From positions 109,690,001-109,754,000 of the forward strand of contig NC_134102.1 of assembly GCF_000715075.1 (NCBI RefSeq): a DNA stretch of 64,000 nt, in the 5' to 3' direction. This document shows, piece after piece, positions 23,110 through 33,295 of the stretch (its first letter is position 1; the number at the start of each line of letters is the position of its first letter). The notes under the pieces were generated by a model that did no database searches, was not told where the DNA came from, and saw only the letters and a program-made list of their open reading frames with translations. The position numbers were made by a program, and so were the translations under genes. The stretch is from Nicotiana tabacum. Its lineage: Eukaryota > Streptophyta > Magnoliopsida > Solanales > Solanaceae.

Positions 23110-23240
23110 AACTCACGCAGCCACGCAGTGAGCACAAAGCGAACTATTCTTTCGCCTTTTACTAAAGAATACCGTGTGTGCGCTGCATTTAGTGGCATAC
23201 GCCTATTTTTGGAGGGGTTCTCTTTACTGAGTTTCCCCTA
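23110..23240 (+). ncRNA. U5: U5 spliceosomal snRNA (copy U5-B)
   Basis: The best-preserved U5 here. The lower stem pairs gcagtgagcac with gtgtgtgcgctgc. Internal loop aaagcgaact/acc, upper stem attcttt/aaagaat and loop cgccttttact are all intact. The Sm site is tatttttggag. The 3' hairpin is ggggttctc-tttact-gagtttcccc, whose loop and stem bases differ from U5-A and U5-C while pairing is kept. The start is set ~29 nt after the TATA (uncertain by a few nt). About 550 nt lie between the U1 3' end and this gene, same strand, each with its own promoter. Confidence 0.92.
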
Positions 23241-23254
23241 CAAATTTAGTTTCA
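23241..23254 (+). terminator. snRNA 3'-end box of U5-B
   Basis: CA-AATTT-AGTTTCA matches CA(N)3-10AGTNNAA except for one base. Confidence 0.6.
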
Positions 23255-23974
23255 ATCTTTCAGGGTTATATTCAAAAGTGACATGAAAAGTTAATTTAGG
23301 TTTTCATGGTATTTATTTTGTGTTAATTAAACAACTGTTATTACCAAGTAAAACTCTTAAAGGAAAAAAAGATAAAAGAAACTTGGACATAGAGCACAAG
23401 CACAGTCGAAAACCAAAACAGAGCATCCTCATCATCTAGACTAGCAATAAATCTTTTGAGGATAGAAATTCAATTCTCTAAGTCTGGCAGCTGAATGGTA
23501 ATTTTGTGAATGAAAATGAAGATTTGTTACTGCAGTTGGAAGTAACTCATTTATCAAATTGAATTTTATTTTCCGGAAAAGAGATATGCAACAATTTGAA
23601 ATAGAAAGGTTGTGTAGGGAGTTCTTTCCGTGACCAATCTGATGGTTAAGCTTGATCGTTATGTTCTAATAATTGTGAACAGAGATAAAGCCCTCCTAAG
23701 TAGTGATTACCTAGCTAAGATGTACATCATCTTCCCCTAATCCGTCTGTAAGTGTGTTTATGTGTTTATGGTTCGGTTTAGATAGATTTTTTCCCTTTAA
23801 AAAATCAAACCAATTCAAATACATTTCACCGATTATATTTTAGCGTAATACTACCAATCAAATTACTCTTTAAGAAAGTTATTATTTACCAAGATATCTT
23901 GATGATAATAGAATTAAAAAGTGACGAATAATTTAAGGATTCAATCAGAGATAAGTTATTTTTAACATGATACG
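23255..23974 (+). other. 3' flank of U5-B
   Basis: Non-coding. Part (about 23480-23650) resembles the U5-A and U5-C downstream flanks. The rest shows nothing recognisable. Unit 2 begins at its right edge. Confidence 0.4.
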
Positions 23975-26170
23975 TATTCTTGGATATAAACCAGCATTAT
24001 CAAGATGAACTGTCTTGATTACATAATCAAAATATTATGCTCTTAATTGAGAAAAGCAATTTCAAATGCCAAATTGTAGATTGACTATAAACATACATGT
24101 AATCATCTTATATATGCATCTATAAGTGGTTCACATGATAGGTGAATGTGCCCACATTCACCTTTTATATCTTCCAGAATTCAAGGGACTGTCCTAACTT
24201 TAGCTGGTATAATCAATTTATTATGAGAACAAGCAACACAAGAGAATTTTTAAAGAATCTTCTAGTTCTTCAATATATGCTTATCATAATTCTCAATTAG
24301 CTCATCATACTTATATCGGATAGCAATATCGGTTATACTGACTAATAACTTATTTGCACATATGCTATCTTTCAGTAAACTTCTGGTTTAGTATGGCATA
24401 AACTTTTGCATCAGTAAACTTCTGATTTACTGTGGCTACTTTTGTATTAGTAAATTTCTAGTTTACTGTAGCTACTTTTGCCTCAGTAAAACTTCTAATT
24501 TACTATGACTGCTTTTGCATTAGTAAACTTCTGATTTACTGTGACACGTAATGTAGTACAAATTGAAGAATAAAGTGGGTAACTTCTCACATACATATTA
24601 TTTTACCCCCTATGATTGTGGAAATATGAAGATGTTCAATCTTCCAATCATTTGTAGTCTCAGTATGATAGTCATTTGTATTAGTAAACTTCGGGTTTAC
24701 TACACCATATGTTTTGACCACAATCATATAATATGAATGACATATTTGTATATAAACTCTTCGAGAGCCTTCGTTTATTATCCACAATTTAATATTATTC
24801 AGACACTACTCGTGTCATATGTCTTCTAAACAAATAGCTAGCTTTTCAGGACTTTTTGATATATTTTGTACTATCCAATATTGTTCAAACACTTCTGGTA
24901 TCATGAGGGAAAATCATAATCAAATGAACAATATAAAGATAATTCTAAATATATAAATGACAAAAATTAAGAATTTCAGCATTTTTACCGCCAACTTTGT
25001 GGCAGATGTCTCCTTCATGGAGAAATGCTATTATCATCTGAACGGGGAAATCAATAGCAACTAACCATAATATACTAATATGGTTATAGTAGAAAGCATT
25101 CTATAAGAATCCTTTTGCCTTAGATGATACTTAATAAAATTATCCAAGATGTTTTACGTACAATAGGTACGTGTGGCAATGATCATTATGCCACAAAAAT
25201 AAGATTTATATCATCTGTTATTCTACCTCTTCAGGAGGTGAGTTGTGGTATTTCTTCATTCACTCCAGGGAATAAAAATGTGCTTCAAAAATAACTTTGA
25301 ATAGCTCATTATTTTGTGTAAGCACAAGAAACCACCGCTCATAATATTTTCCTGCTTCAGGAAGAAATTTCAATTGTTTTACTACTTCAGAAGCAAATTT
25401 AAAATATAAAATATTAAATATATATTCTCTCAATCATATTACCTCTTCTAGAGTTGAGTTGTAATACATTCATATAAAGAGTGTGTTCATATTTACAAAC
25501 ATGGAACATAATTTTTTGAACGTGCATTAATCATATAAAATTGTGATGGCTTCAAAACTTTTTTAATATATTTGCTACTTCAGGAGCAAATCGAGGTATG
25601 CTTGTAATATGCAGAATTTTTTTTCTCTCTTAGTTATCTTTATTGTAATCATAGCAAGCCTAAATTATCACTTCTGGTAGTTATAGGCATATACCACTTC
25701 TAGTAGTTATAGGCATATACCACTTCTAGTGGTTAACAAAATTTAGTTACAATGAGATATACGAAACATAGTCATTTTTGGTGGTTGTATATTTCTTGCA
25801 ACCTCTGCTGGAGTTTAAGTGGATCTAATAATGTTATCCACATTGTAATCCTTTTTAAAGATAATTAGGACGAAAACAAATATATACGTAGCACATAACC
25901 AAGCAAGTGATGATAAAGATATTAAATCAAATATAAGCAAAAAGCTCAAATTAATTTACACAAGTTTGGCCACTCCAAACGTAAGTGATATCTACATTAC
26001 TACTGTCAAGAAGAAAAGCTCACCACTTCAAGGATATAATATGCCTTACGATACTTGGAATGAACAAGATCTAACCACGAACATAAGAGTGTCACCTTAC
26101 ATCGGAGGTGGACATTGAAATAGAAATTAAATTCGAAGTAAGTGCTCAAAAGGCAGAGTCTCATGCTGAT
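23975..26170 (-). pseudogene. Degenerate copia remnant, unit 2 (LARD-free)
   Basis: Homologue of 820-2035, starting inside the integrase-core segment and reading on the minus strand. The integrase-like part is at about 24240-23985. The pre-integrase-like part at 24787-24587 reads VVNPKFTNTNDYH and KIEHLHISTI. It keeps a block of about 0.9 kb (25014-25923) missing from unit 1, which holds scattered degenerate motifs such as acttcaggagcaaa and cacttctggtagttatagg (25258-25810). The sequence runs without break through gtgctcaaaaggcagagtctc at 26141-26161, the site where units 1 and 3 have the LARD. Confidence 0.6.
24372..24545 (-). repeat. Tandem ~36-bp VNQKFT-type repeat (5 copies)
   Basis: Copies of agtaaacttctgatttactg begin near 24372, 24411, 24449, 24484 and 24520, with an outlier at 24681. 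Unit 1 has three at the matching place. Confidence 0.65.
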
Positions 26171-27380
26171 AACGTGTTATAAAATAAAAACCGTAAAGTA
26201 AATAAGCCGAAGGCAAGTATAGAGAGAGACTAATATATTATTCGACTTCAAACTGATCTAATAGTGAACTGAAATCTACTCTATTTTTAGAAGAAAAGAA
26301 GCAGCTGCGAGGCTTTTCAGGAAGCATATGCGGGGCTTTTTTTGAGCTGCTTATAAGTTGTCTGCATGAGTTGCTCGCAACCAGCATGTTTAATAAGAAG
26401 TTACTGCAAATTATTTCATTTAGTTTCTTGCAACCTGCCTGCATTAGCTGCTTGGAAATAAACTTCAATGGAGTACTAAGAAAGATTATCTACAGCGGAT
26501 TAATACATGAATATCCACAATAATATTTTCATAACAAAACAACAAAAATTATGTGGATGTAGGAATCATCTTTCCTTTGTGTTTTTCTTCTGAGAACAAT
26601 ATCTTTAGAAAAATGCTTGTGAGAAAATAAGTATGTTGGTTGTTTGAAAATACTTTCGAAGGAAACCAGTAGCTATAAAAATTTCGTCAATTGCCATACT
26701 GAAATCAACAGTTGAATTCACATTATCGATTAATCTATTGAGCCATTTTACTAATAGTAGAATATTCTTCTTCTGGGCTGGGGCATCATTCATTTTACTT
26801 GGATTTCAAGGTCATAGCTCCAGTTATACAAGTTCCCTTAACACTACTCAATTCCATTGTTGAGCCAACCTAAAGATGGTAAAAGGGATGCAATGTATTT
26901 TTTTCTATAACCATGGTGTCCAAACTAGTTTGAGCATCTTGACTAAATAATTGTCAGCTGCTTTGTTTTCGGATTATCTCAATTGGGTCCTCCATTATAC
27001 ACTTAAAAACAAACCTGCATTGGAAACTCAAGATATTAGCATAAATTTGTTACACCCTGTGCGTCCCAAGGTGACGTAATGAATATGATACAGAATATTC
27101 TTCTTCTTGGCTGGGGCACCATTCATTTTACTTGGATTTTAAGGTCATAACTCCAGTTATACAAGTTCCCTTAACACTACTCAATTCCATTGTTGAGCCA
27201 ACCTAAAGATGGTAAAAGGGATGCAATGTATTTTTTTCTATAACCATGGTATCCAAACCAGTTTGAGCATCTTGACTAAATAATTTCTAGCTGATTTGTT
27301 TTCGAATTGTCTTAATTGGGTCCTCCATTATACGCTTAAAAACAAACCTGCATTGGAAACTCAAGATATTAGCATACATT
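26171..27380 (-). mobile_element. 5' part of the copia remnant, unit 2
   Basis: Homologous to 12382-13270 and 62686-63575. Holds the cacgttatcagca-type block (minus, about 26160-26185) and the same small minus frame (26793-26605). Its right portion is locally duplicated. It ends with acatt (27376-27380), the left target duplicate of the Gypsy element. Confidence 0.5.
26755..27375. repeat. ~337-bp tandem duplication that captured 43 bp of LTR
   Basis: The segment from agaatattcttcttct (about 26759) to the LTR start is repeated from about 27092 to 27375. Between the two copies lie 43 bases (27048-27090) matching the first 43 bases of the Gypsy LTR at 27381. The duplication therefore happened after the Gypsy insertion, with its right breakpoint inside the LTR. 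Confidence 0.8.
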
Positions 27381-29737
27381 TGTTACACCATGTGCGTCCC
27401 AAGGCGACGTAATAAATATGAAACTTGTTTATCATAATTTAAATGAGTTTAAAGTCATAATATATCTATATATGATGTTTAGATAGAAAATATAAAGTTT
27501 GGGAAAAATCGAATTAAAGTTGCGGAAAAACCAACTAAGGATTTGCCTTGTAATGGAGCTTTTTGAGCAATAAATTTCGTGTGATATATGAGATCTTTTT
27601 GGGACATATTATATACCAAATTGAAGATCTACGAGTCTATTTTAAAGCTCATTAAATCGTTCATCGATACGATATAGGAGTAGAGAGATATCTGTATTTT
27701 TGCGAGACTGTGCAAGCAGCTCGGTTGGGACCGACTTGAGATGGCCACCGGCCCTACGTCTTTTAAAAGATGTTTCAGCCTCATTTTGGGTCATTTCTCA
27801 CCTAAATTTCATCCAAAAGCTCTCCAAAACCCTCCCTAACATATTCCAAGATACCAAGATCGAAACTCAAGGGAAATCAACTCAAATCAACATCAAAGAT
27901 CTTAAAGACTACAAGAGAATGCTTCTATGATATTGTGGTGTGATTGAGGGCTATTGTGAGCTAAGTTGAGATACAGTTTCGAGTTGTAGCTGCTGTCTAA
28001 GGTTAATCTTGTGTTGGTTGTGTTTTTTGAGTGAAAAACCATAAGATAGCACTTGAAAGAATATGGGATATGGTTGTCTTTTTGGTTGGACTGTTTTGTG
28101 GCTAAATATATGGTTTGTGGTGGCTGGAAATTGTGAGAAATAATTTGATAATGTTGTGGCTGCTGTTGTTAAGTTTTTTCTAGGAGTTAATTAAGTTGAT
28201 TGAAGAAGAAAAGATGAAAAACAAGTAATTGGCGATAAACATTAAGGTGCTAGATGTATGGGGCTGTTTTGGAAGACATTTTGTGGATGTTTTGAACTAG
28301 AAATAATATAGTACATATAAGTATGATGTTATAAAGGTTGTAAATTAATTTAAGGAATAAGAGTTGGATTCAATTTATATCTTGTTATGAGTAAAAACGA
28401 GCTTGCCGCTCAATATGATTATTAAGATAATCAGAGAAACTCATATTGGATTATATTGTTGTTCTTGTTATTGTTGGTTATAGTTGTTGTTGGGTTGTTG
28501 ATGACCCTTAGTGGTCTTTGCGATGTATTAAAAATAGGGGAGTTTCTGCCCGATTTTTCTTAAGCCATACGGCTAGCCAAATACGATGGTACGACATTAT
28601 ATGTTAACGGCAATATCATTTCACTTGTTGTAGATGCAAGAAGTTGTGTTAAGCTTGGTTGAGTAATAAGTAAGAGATAATACATGTATGTTAAGGCTAT
28701 CCTTTCTTTCCTTTTGGCATGATCCATATGATACAACGAAAAGAGCAAGCACGCCACTTTCACGAATGATTCTATTCCTAGAAGTACTACAGTTACCTAT
28801 GTTCTTGATTCCCCATATGTCCTACTATCATATCGTATGTTCATGGGTCTCATGACATTCCAAGAGATCTTATTAACTTATTTCATTATGCACTGCATTC
28901 ATTTATACATGTATATTGACCCATGACCAGATGGCGTTATATACGCGTATAGTATATGTATATGGGGTATGGGAAAAGGTTATGGCGTTATATACGCACC
29001 ACCACCTGATCAGCTAGTATACATTTATGATTTCGCCCACAGAGGCTGAGATGATATGATAGGATGCCCTCAGGGGTTTGATGATGTTTTATACACATAT
29101 ACCTATGCATGATATGACATTTATACACATACGCATGACATTATAAATATTTTCATGATTCACAGAGTTATTCAGACTTAGAGGTTGAGTTCTTTACTCT
29201 ATGTTTCTTTCATGCCTTTTATATATTGATTTTTATACCTTATATACTCGGTACATTATTCGTCCTGACGCCTCTATTGCCTGGGGGCCTGTGTTTCATG
29301 CCCACAGGTGCCGCCGGTAGACAGGCTGACGTTCCCCCTCCTTAGGATCCTAGCTCAGTGAGAGTTGGTGTGCTCCATTCAATCCAGAGCTGCTATTATG
29401 TTTTCGTACGATACTTTTGTATACATATAAGGGTATGACGGGGTCCAATCCCATCCTTTATATAGTTTTACACTCTATTAGAGGTCTGTAGACAGTCATC
29501 TATAGTTGGATAGTATGTGGCCTTGTCGGCTCGCCCTACTGTATTTCGCATGTATATGTATATATGTCTTTCGAGTATGTCTCCTCACGTAAGTTATTCA
29601 CATGATTCAGCAGTTTAGGGGCAGATGTTATGCATGACCTACACTTATTTCATGTTTATATCTTAGACGTATGCTTAAGGGTGTTCGGTAGGTAGAACTC
29701 GGGCACTCATCAAAGTCCATTAGTTTGGGTCGTGACA
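27381..29737 (+). repeat. 5' LTR of the Gypsy element
   Basis: 2357 bp, repeated at 44848-46901. It is ~300 bp longer than its partner, mainly from blocks missing in the 3' LTR (about 27520-27650, 28065-28150, 28930-28990 and smaller ones). The many indels suggest an old insertion. Confidence 0.85.
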
Positions 29738-29741
29738 ATAG

Positions 29742-29753
29742 TGGTATTAGAGC
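29742..29753 (+). other. Primer-binding site of the Gypsy element
   Basis: TGGTATTAGAGC, the tRNA-Met site with one C-to-T change, four bases after the LTR. Confidence 0.75.
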
Positions 29754-29930
29754 AGTTCCATCCTAGGGTTGTCTGTAGACTGTGTCTAGTAGAGTCTTGT
29801 TTATGAGTGTGTTGTGCACCACACTTATAAATAGGAGGCTGCGAGACATATAGGATGTTACCCTCCCTTCTTATCTTAGATCGTGCGATATAAGAATTCA
29901 TTTTCCTAAAGTTATGTTATGTTTTCAGCG

Positions 29931-31130
29931 ATGCCCAAGAAGGCTACAACTGCCCAGAAGGGCAAGTCCGTGGATGATGAGACTACAAGCCAAGCGCCAC
30001 CAGTTACCAGGGCTCGGGGAGAGTCACATACTGAGAATCCATCTCAGACTTCACATACCCTACCTTCTCCGGAAGAGATCCGAGGGGCACCAGCTCCAGT
30101 GCCAACCCCAGTACCCCCAGTTCCTCAGCCAGAGGCACAGGGTCCAGAGATGAGAGATGTTATTCAGCTATTAACTCGACTAGTGGCCGCACATGCTCGA
30201 CGCCAGGAGGTAGGTATCGGTCATGCAGATAGGGCCATCAATGCGAGGGTTCACGATATCATTAATTTGGACCCTCCCATATTCACTGGAGCAGATCCAA
30301 ATGAGGACCTTCAGGTATTTATTGATAGGTTGCAGAGAACTTTGAGGGTAATGAAGGCCACTACAACTGAGTCAGTTGAGCTAGCTTAATTGGTACGAGT
30401 CTTGGGAGTTGTCCAAAGGTGAGAATGCCCCTCCAGCAGTATGACAAGAGCTTACAGAGGCTTTTATTCATCATTATTTGCCACCAGAGCTTAGACATGC
30501 CAGAGTTGATAGGTTCTTGACCCTTCGGCAGGGTAATATGAGTGTTCGGGAGTACAACCTTCAGTTAGATTCTTTTGCTAGGTATACTCCCACTATTGTA
30601 GCTAAGATGGAGAATCGGGTTCACCGGTTCGTGATGGGGTTGGAGGTGCACTTGCTTAATGACTGTATGTCGGTCTCACTTCAGCCAGGCATAGATATTT
30701 CTCGTATTCAGGCATACGCTCAAGGTGTAGAGGAGCGTAAGTAGCAGAGGGCCGATTGTGAGAATGATAGGGGCCAGATTAGGAGAGCGAGATCTTCAGG
30801 TCCTTCTAGTGAGTTTCGAGGTGGTCAGTGATAGTAGTACCCGAGGTATCCAGCCCAACCATCGGCTAATGCACCCCCTCAGTTTACCGGTAGGAGATTG
30901 GATAGTTCTACATATTCAGGGCCTAGTCAGAGTTTCAGGGCCTCTAGTTCTCAGTATAGGGGTGAGTTAAGTCAGATGAGGCCACCCTTGCCACAATGTG
31001 CTCAGTGTGGTAAGCAGCATGCCAGGTAGTCCCTTGTAGGTTTGAGTGTTTTTTATACTTGTGGTTATCCAGGCCACGTTATGAGAGATTGTCCGACGAG
31101 AGGTGGTGCTGGTATAGCTCAGATAGCGAG
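29931..31130 (+). pseudogene. gag: Gypsy gag pseudogene
   Basis: Capsid-precursor frame starting MPKKATTAQKG at 29931. A Pro-rich N-terminal part is followed by the capsid-like piece DPPIFTGADPNEDLQVFIDRL. Stops appear near 30389 and 30420. The frame resumes at 30478-30744 with NMSVREYNLQLDSFARY and is broken again. The zinc knuckle (about 31066-31095) reads FYTCGYPGHVMRDC, where the first cysteine has become phenylalanine. Residue wording fits Tekay-type gag. Not functional. Confidence 0.8.
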
Positions 31131-31289
31131 ATATGTAGCTAGTTCGTCATCATCAGTACGCCCCCCTGGGTAAGGTTCACAGGCACCATCTAGTCGTGGT
31201 AGAGGCAGAAGTGGAGCATCTAGCTCAAATGGTCCTCAGAACTATATTTATGCATCAACAGGTCGACAGGATTAGGAGTCATAACCTAA

Positions 31290-31600
31290 TATTGTTACAG
31301 GTATATTATCAGTCTCCTCATATGATATATATGCATTGATTGATCCAGGTTCCACCTTATCGTACGTCACTCTGTTGGTTGCTAGTAAGTTTGGGATAGA
31401 ACCTGAGTTGATTGAACCTTTTGAGGTGTCTACACCTGTAGGGGATCTAGTGATAGCTAGACGGGTATATAAAGACTGTATAATAGTAGTTCATAGTCAT
31501 TCTATAGTAGCAGACCTGATTGAGTTAGATATGGTGAAATTTGATATTATAATAAGGTATGGATTGGTTGGCTTCTTGTTAGGCTAATGTTGATTGTAGA
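31290..31600 (+). pseudogene. Gypsy protease pseudogene
   Basis: Aspartic protease segment with the DPGSTLSYV active-site motif usual in plant chromoviruses (from about 31339). The second conserved motif is decayed to IIIRYGLVG. A stop follows at about 31587. Confidence 0.7.
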
Positions 31601-31704
31601 TCAAAGACGGTTCGGTTCCAGTTTCTAGGGAGCCAATTCTGAAGTGGAAAGGTAATATTGCATCGCCAAGAGGTAGATTTATTTTCTATCTCAAGGCAAG
31701 GAAG

Positions 31705-33290
31705 ATGATCAGAAAGGGCTATATTTATCACTTAGTTCGGGTACAGGATGTGAAAGCAAAGTCACCGATCCTTCAGTCTATCCCGGTGGTTAATGAGTTT
31801 CCCGATGAGCTTCCAGGCCTTCCGCCAGAGTGGGAGATTGAGTTTTCTATTGACACATTACCAGATACCCAGCCGATATCTATTCCTCCATATAGAATGG
31901 CACCTGCAGAGATGAGAGAGTTGAAAGAACAACTGAGGGATTTGCTTGAATAAGGCTTTATCAGACCTAGTACATCACCGTGGGGAGCACATGTATTATT
32001 TGTAAGAAAGAAAGATGGTTCCTTGTGGATGTATATTGATTACAGGCAGTTGAATAAGGCGACGATCAAGAATAAGTACTCGCTCTCGAGAATTGATGAT
32101 TTATTTGATCTGTTACAGGGTGCCAGATGTTTCTCGAAGATAGACTTGAGGTCTGGGTACCATCAGGTAAGGGTTAAAGAGAAAGATATTCTGAAGATAG
32201 CATTCAGGAGCAGATACGGGCACTTTGAGTTTTGAGTTATGTCATTCGGGTTGACCAATGCCCCAGCAATATTCATGGACTTGATGAACCGTGTGTTCAG
32301 ACCCTTTCTAGATCAGTTCATGATTGTATTTATAGATGATATTTTGGTTTACTCCCATTCAGAGGCGGAGCATGCAGATTATTTTACTGTACTCAGAGTT
32401 CTACAAGAAAGGAAGTTGTATGCAAAATTCTCTAAATGTGAATTCTGGTTGAATTATGTAGCCTTCCTTGGTCATATTATTTCAGGTGAGGGTATCCGGG
32501 TTGATACACAGAAGATTGAGGCAGTGAAGACTTGGCCTATACCCATGACACCGACGGAGGTTCGTAGCTTCCTGGGTTTGGCAGGTTATTACAAGAGATT
32601 TGTAGAGGGTTTTTCTTCTATTTCAACACCATTGACAAAGTTGACTCAGAAGGAAACTAAGTTTCAGTGGACTGATACTTGTGAGCGGAGTTTCCAGGCA
32701 TTGAAGGACAGATTGACTTCAGCACCGGTTCTAACACTTACATAAGGAACCGATGGTTATGCTATCTATTGTGATGCTTCGGGCATTTGATTGGGTTGTG
32801 TATTGATGCAGCATGGTAAGGTTGCCGCTTACGCTTCTAGACAACTAAGAAACCATGAGAAGAATTACCCGACCCACGATTTAGAGTTAGCCGCGGTGAT
32901 TCATGCACTAAAGATGTGGAGGCACTATTTGTATGGCATTCATGTTGATATTTATACAGACCATAAAAGCCTTCAGTATATATTCAAGGAAAAGGAATTG
33001 AATTTACGTCATAGGCGATGGTTGGAGCTACTGAAAGACTATGATGTTGATATTTTATGCCATCCAGGGAAGGCGAATGTAGTAGCCGACGCCCTCAGCC
33101 ATAGATCTATGGGTAGCCTATCATATTTACAACCAGAGAAGAGTGAGTTGACTCGTGAGATTCATCAGCTAGCTAATCTTGGAGTTCGATTACTAGATTC
33201 ATGTGGTACCGGAGTTACTATTCAGGACACGACAACATCCTCTCTAGTAACTAAAGTGAAGGAATGCCAGTATGAAGATCCTGTGCTAGC
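31705..33290 (+). pseudogene. pol: Gypsy reverse transcriptase-RNase H pseudogene
   Basis: RT blocks in order: FPDELPGLPPE, a stop at about 31951, [45 protein letters not shown], a stop at about 32235, [12 protein letters not shown], and the catalytic [10 protein letters not shown] with both aspartates present (FIDD at 32329-32340). The thumb [10 protein letters not shown] and [11 protein letters not shown] follow. RNase H starts at about 32760 with YCDASG and has a stop at about 32789, then [10 protein letters not shown] and [10 protein letters not shown]. The frame is cut by the nested element at 33296. At least four in-frame stops. Confidence 0.88.
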
Positions 33291-33295
33291 TCACT

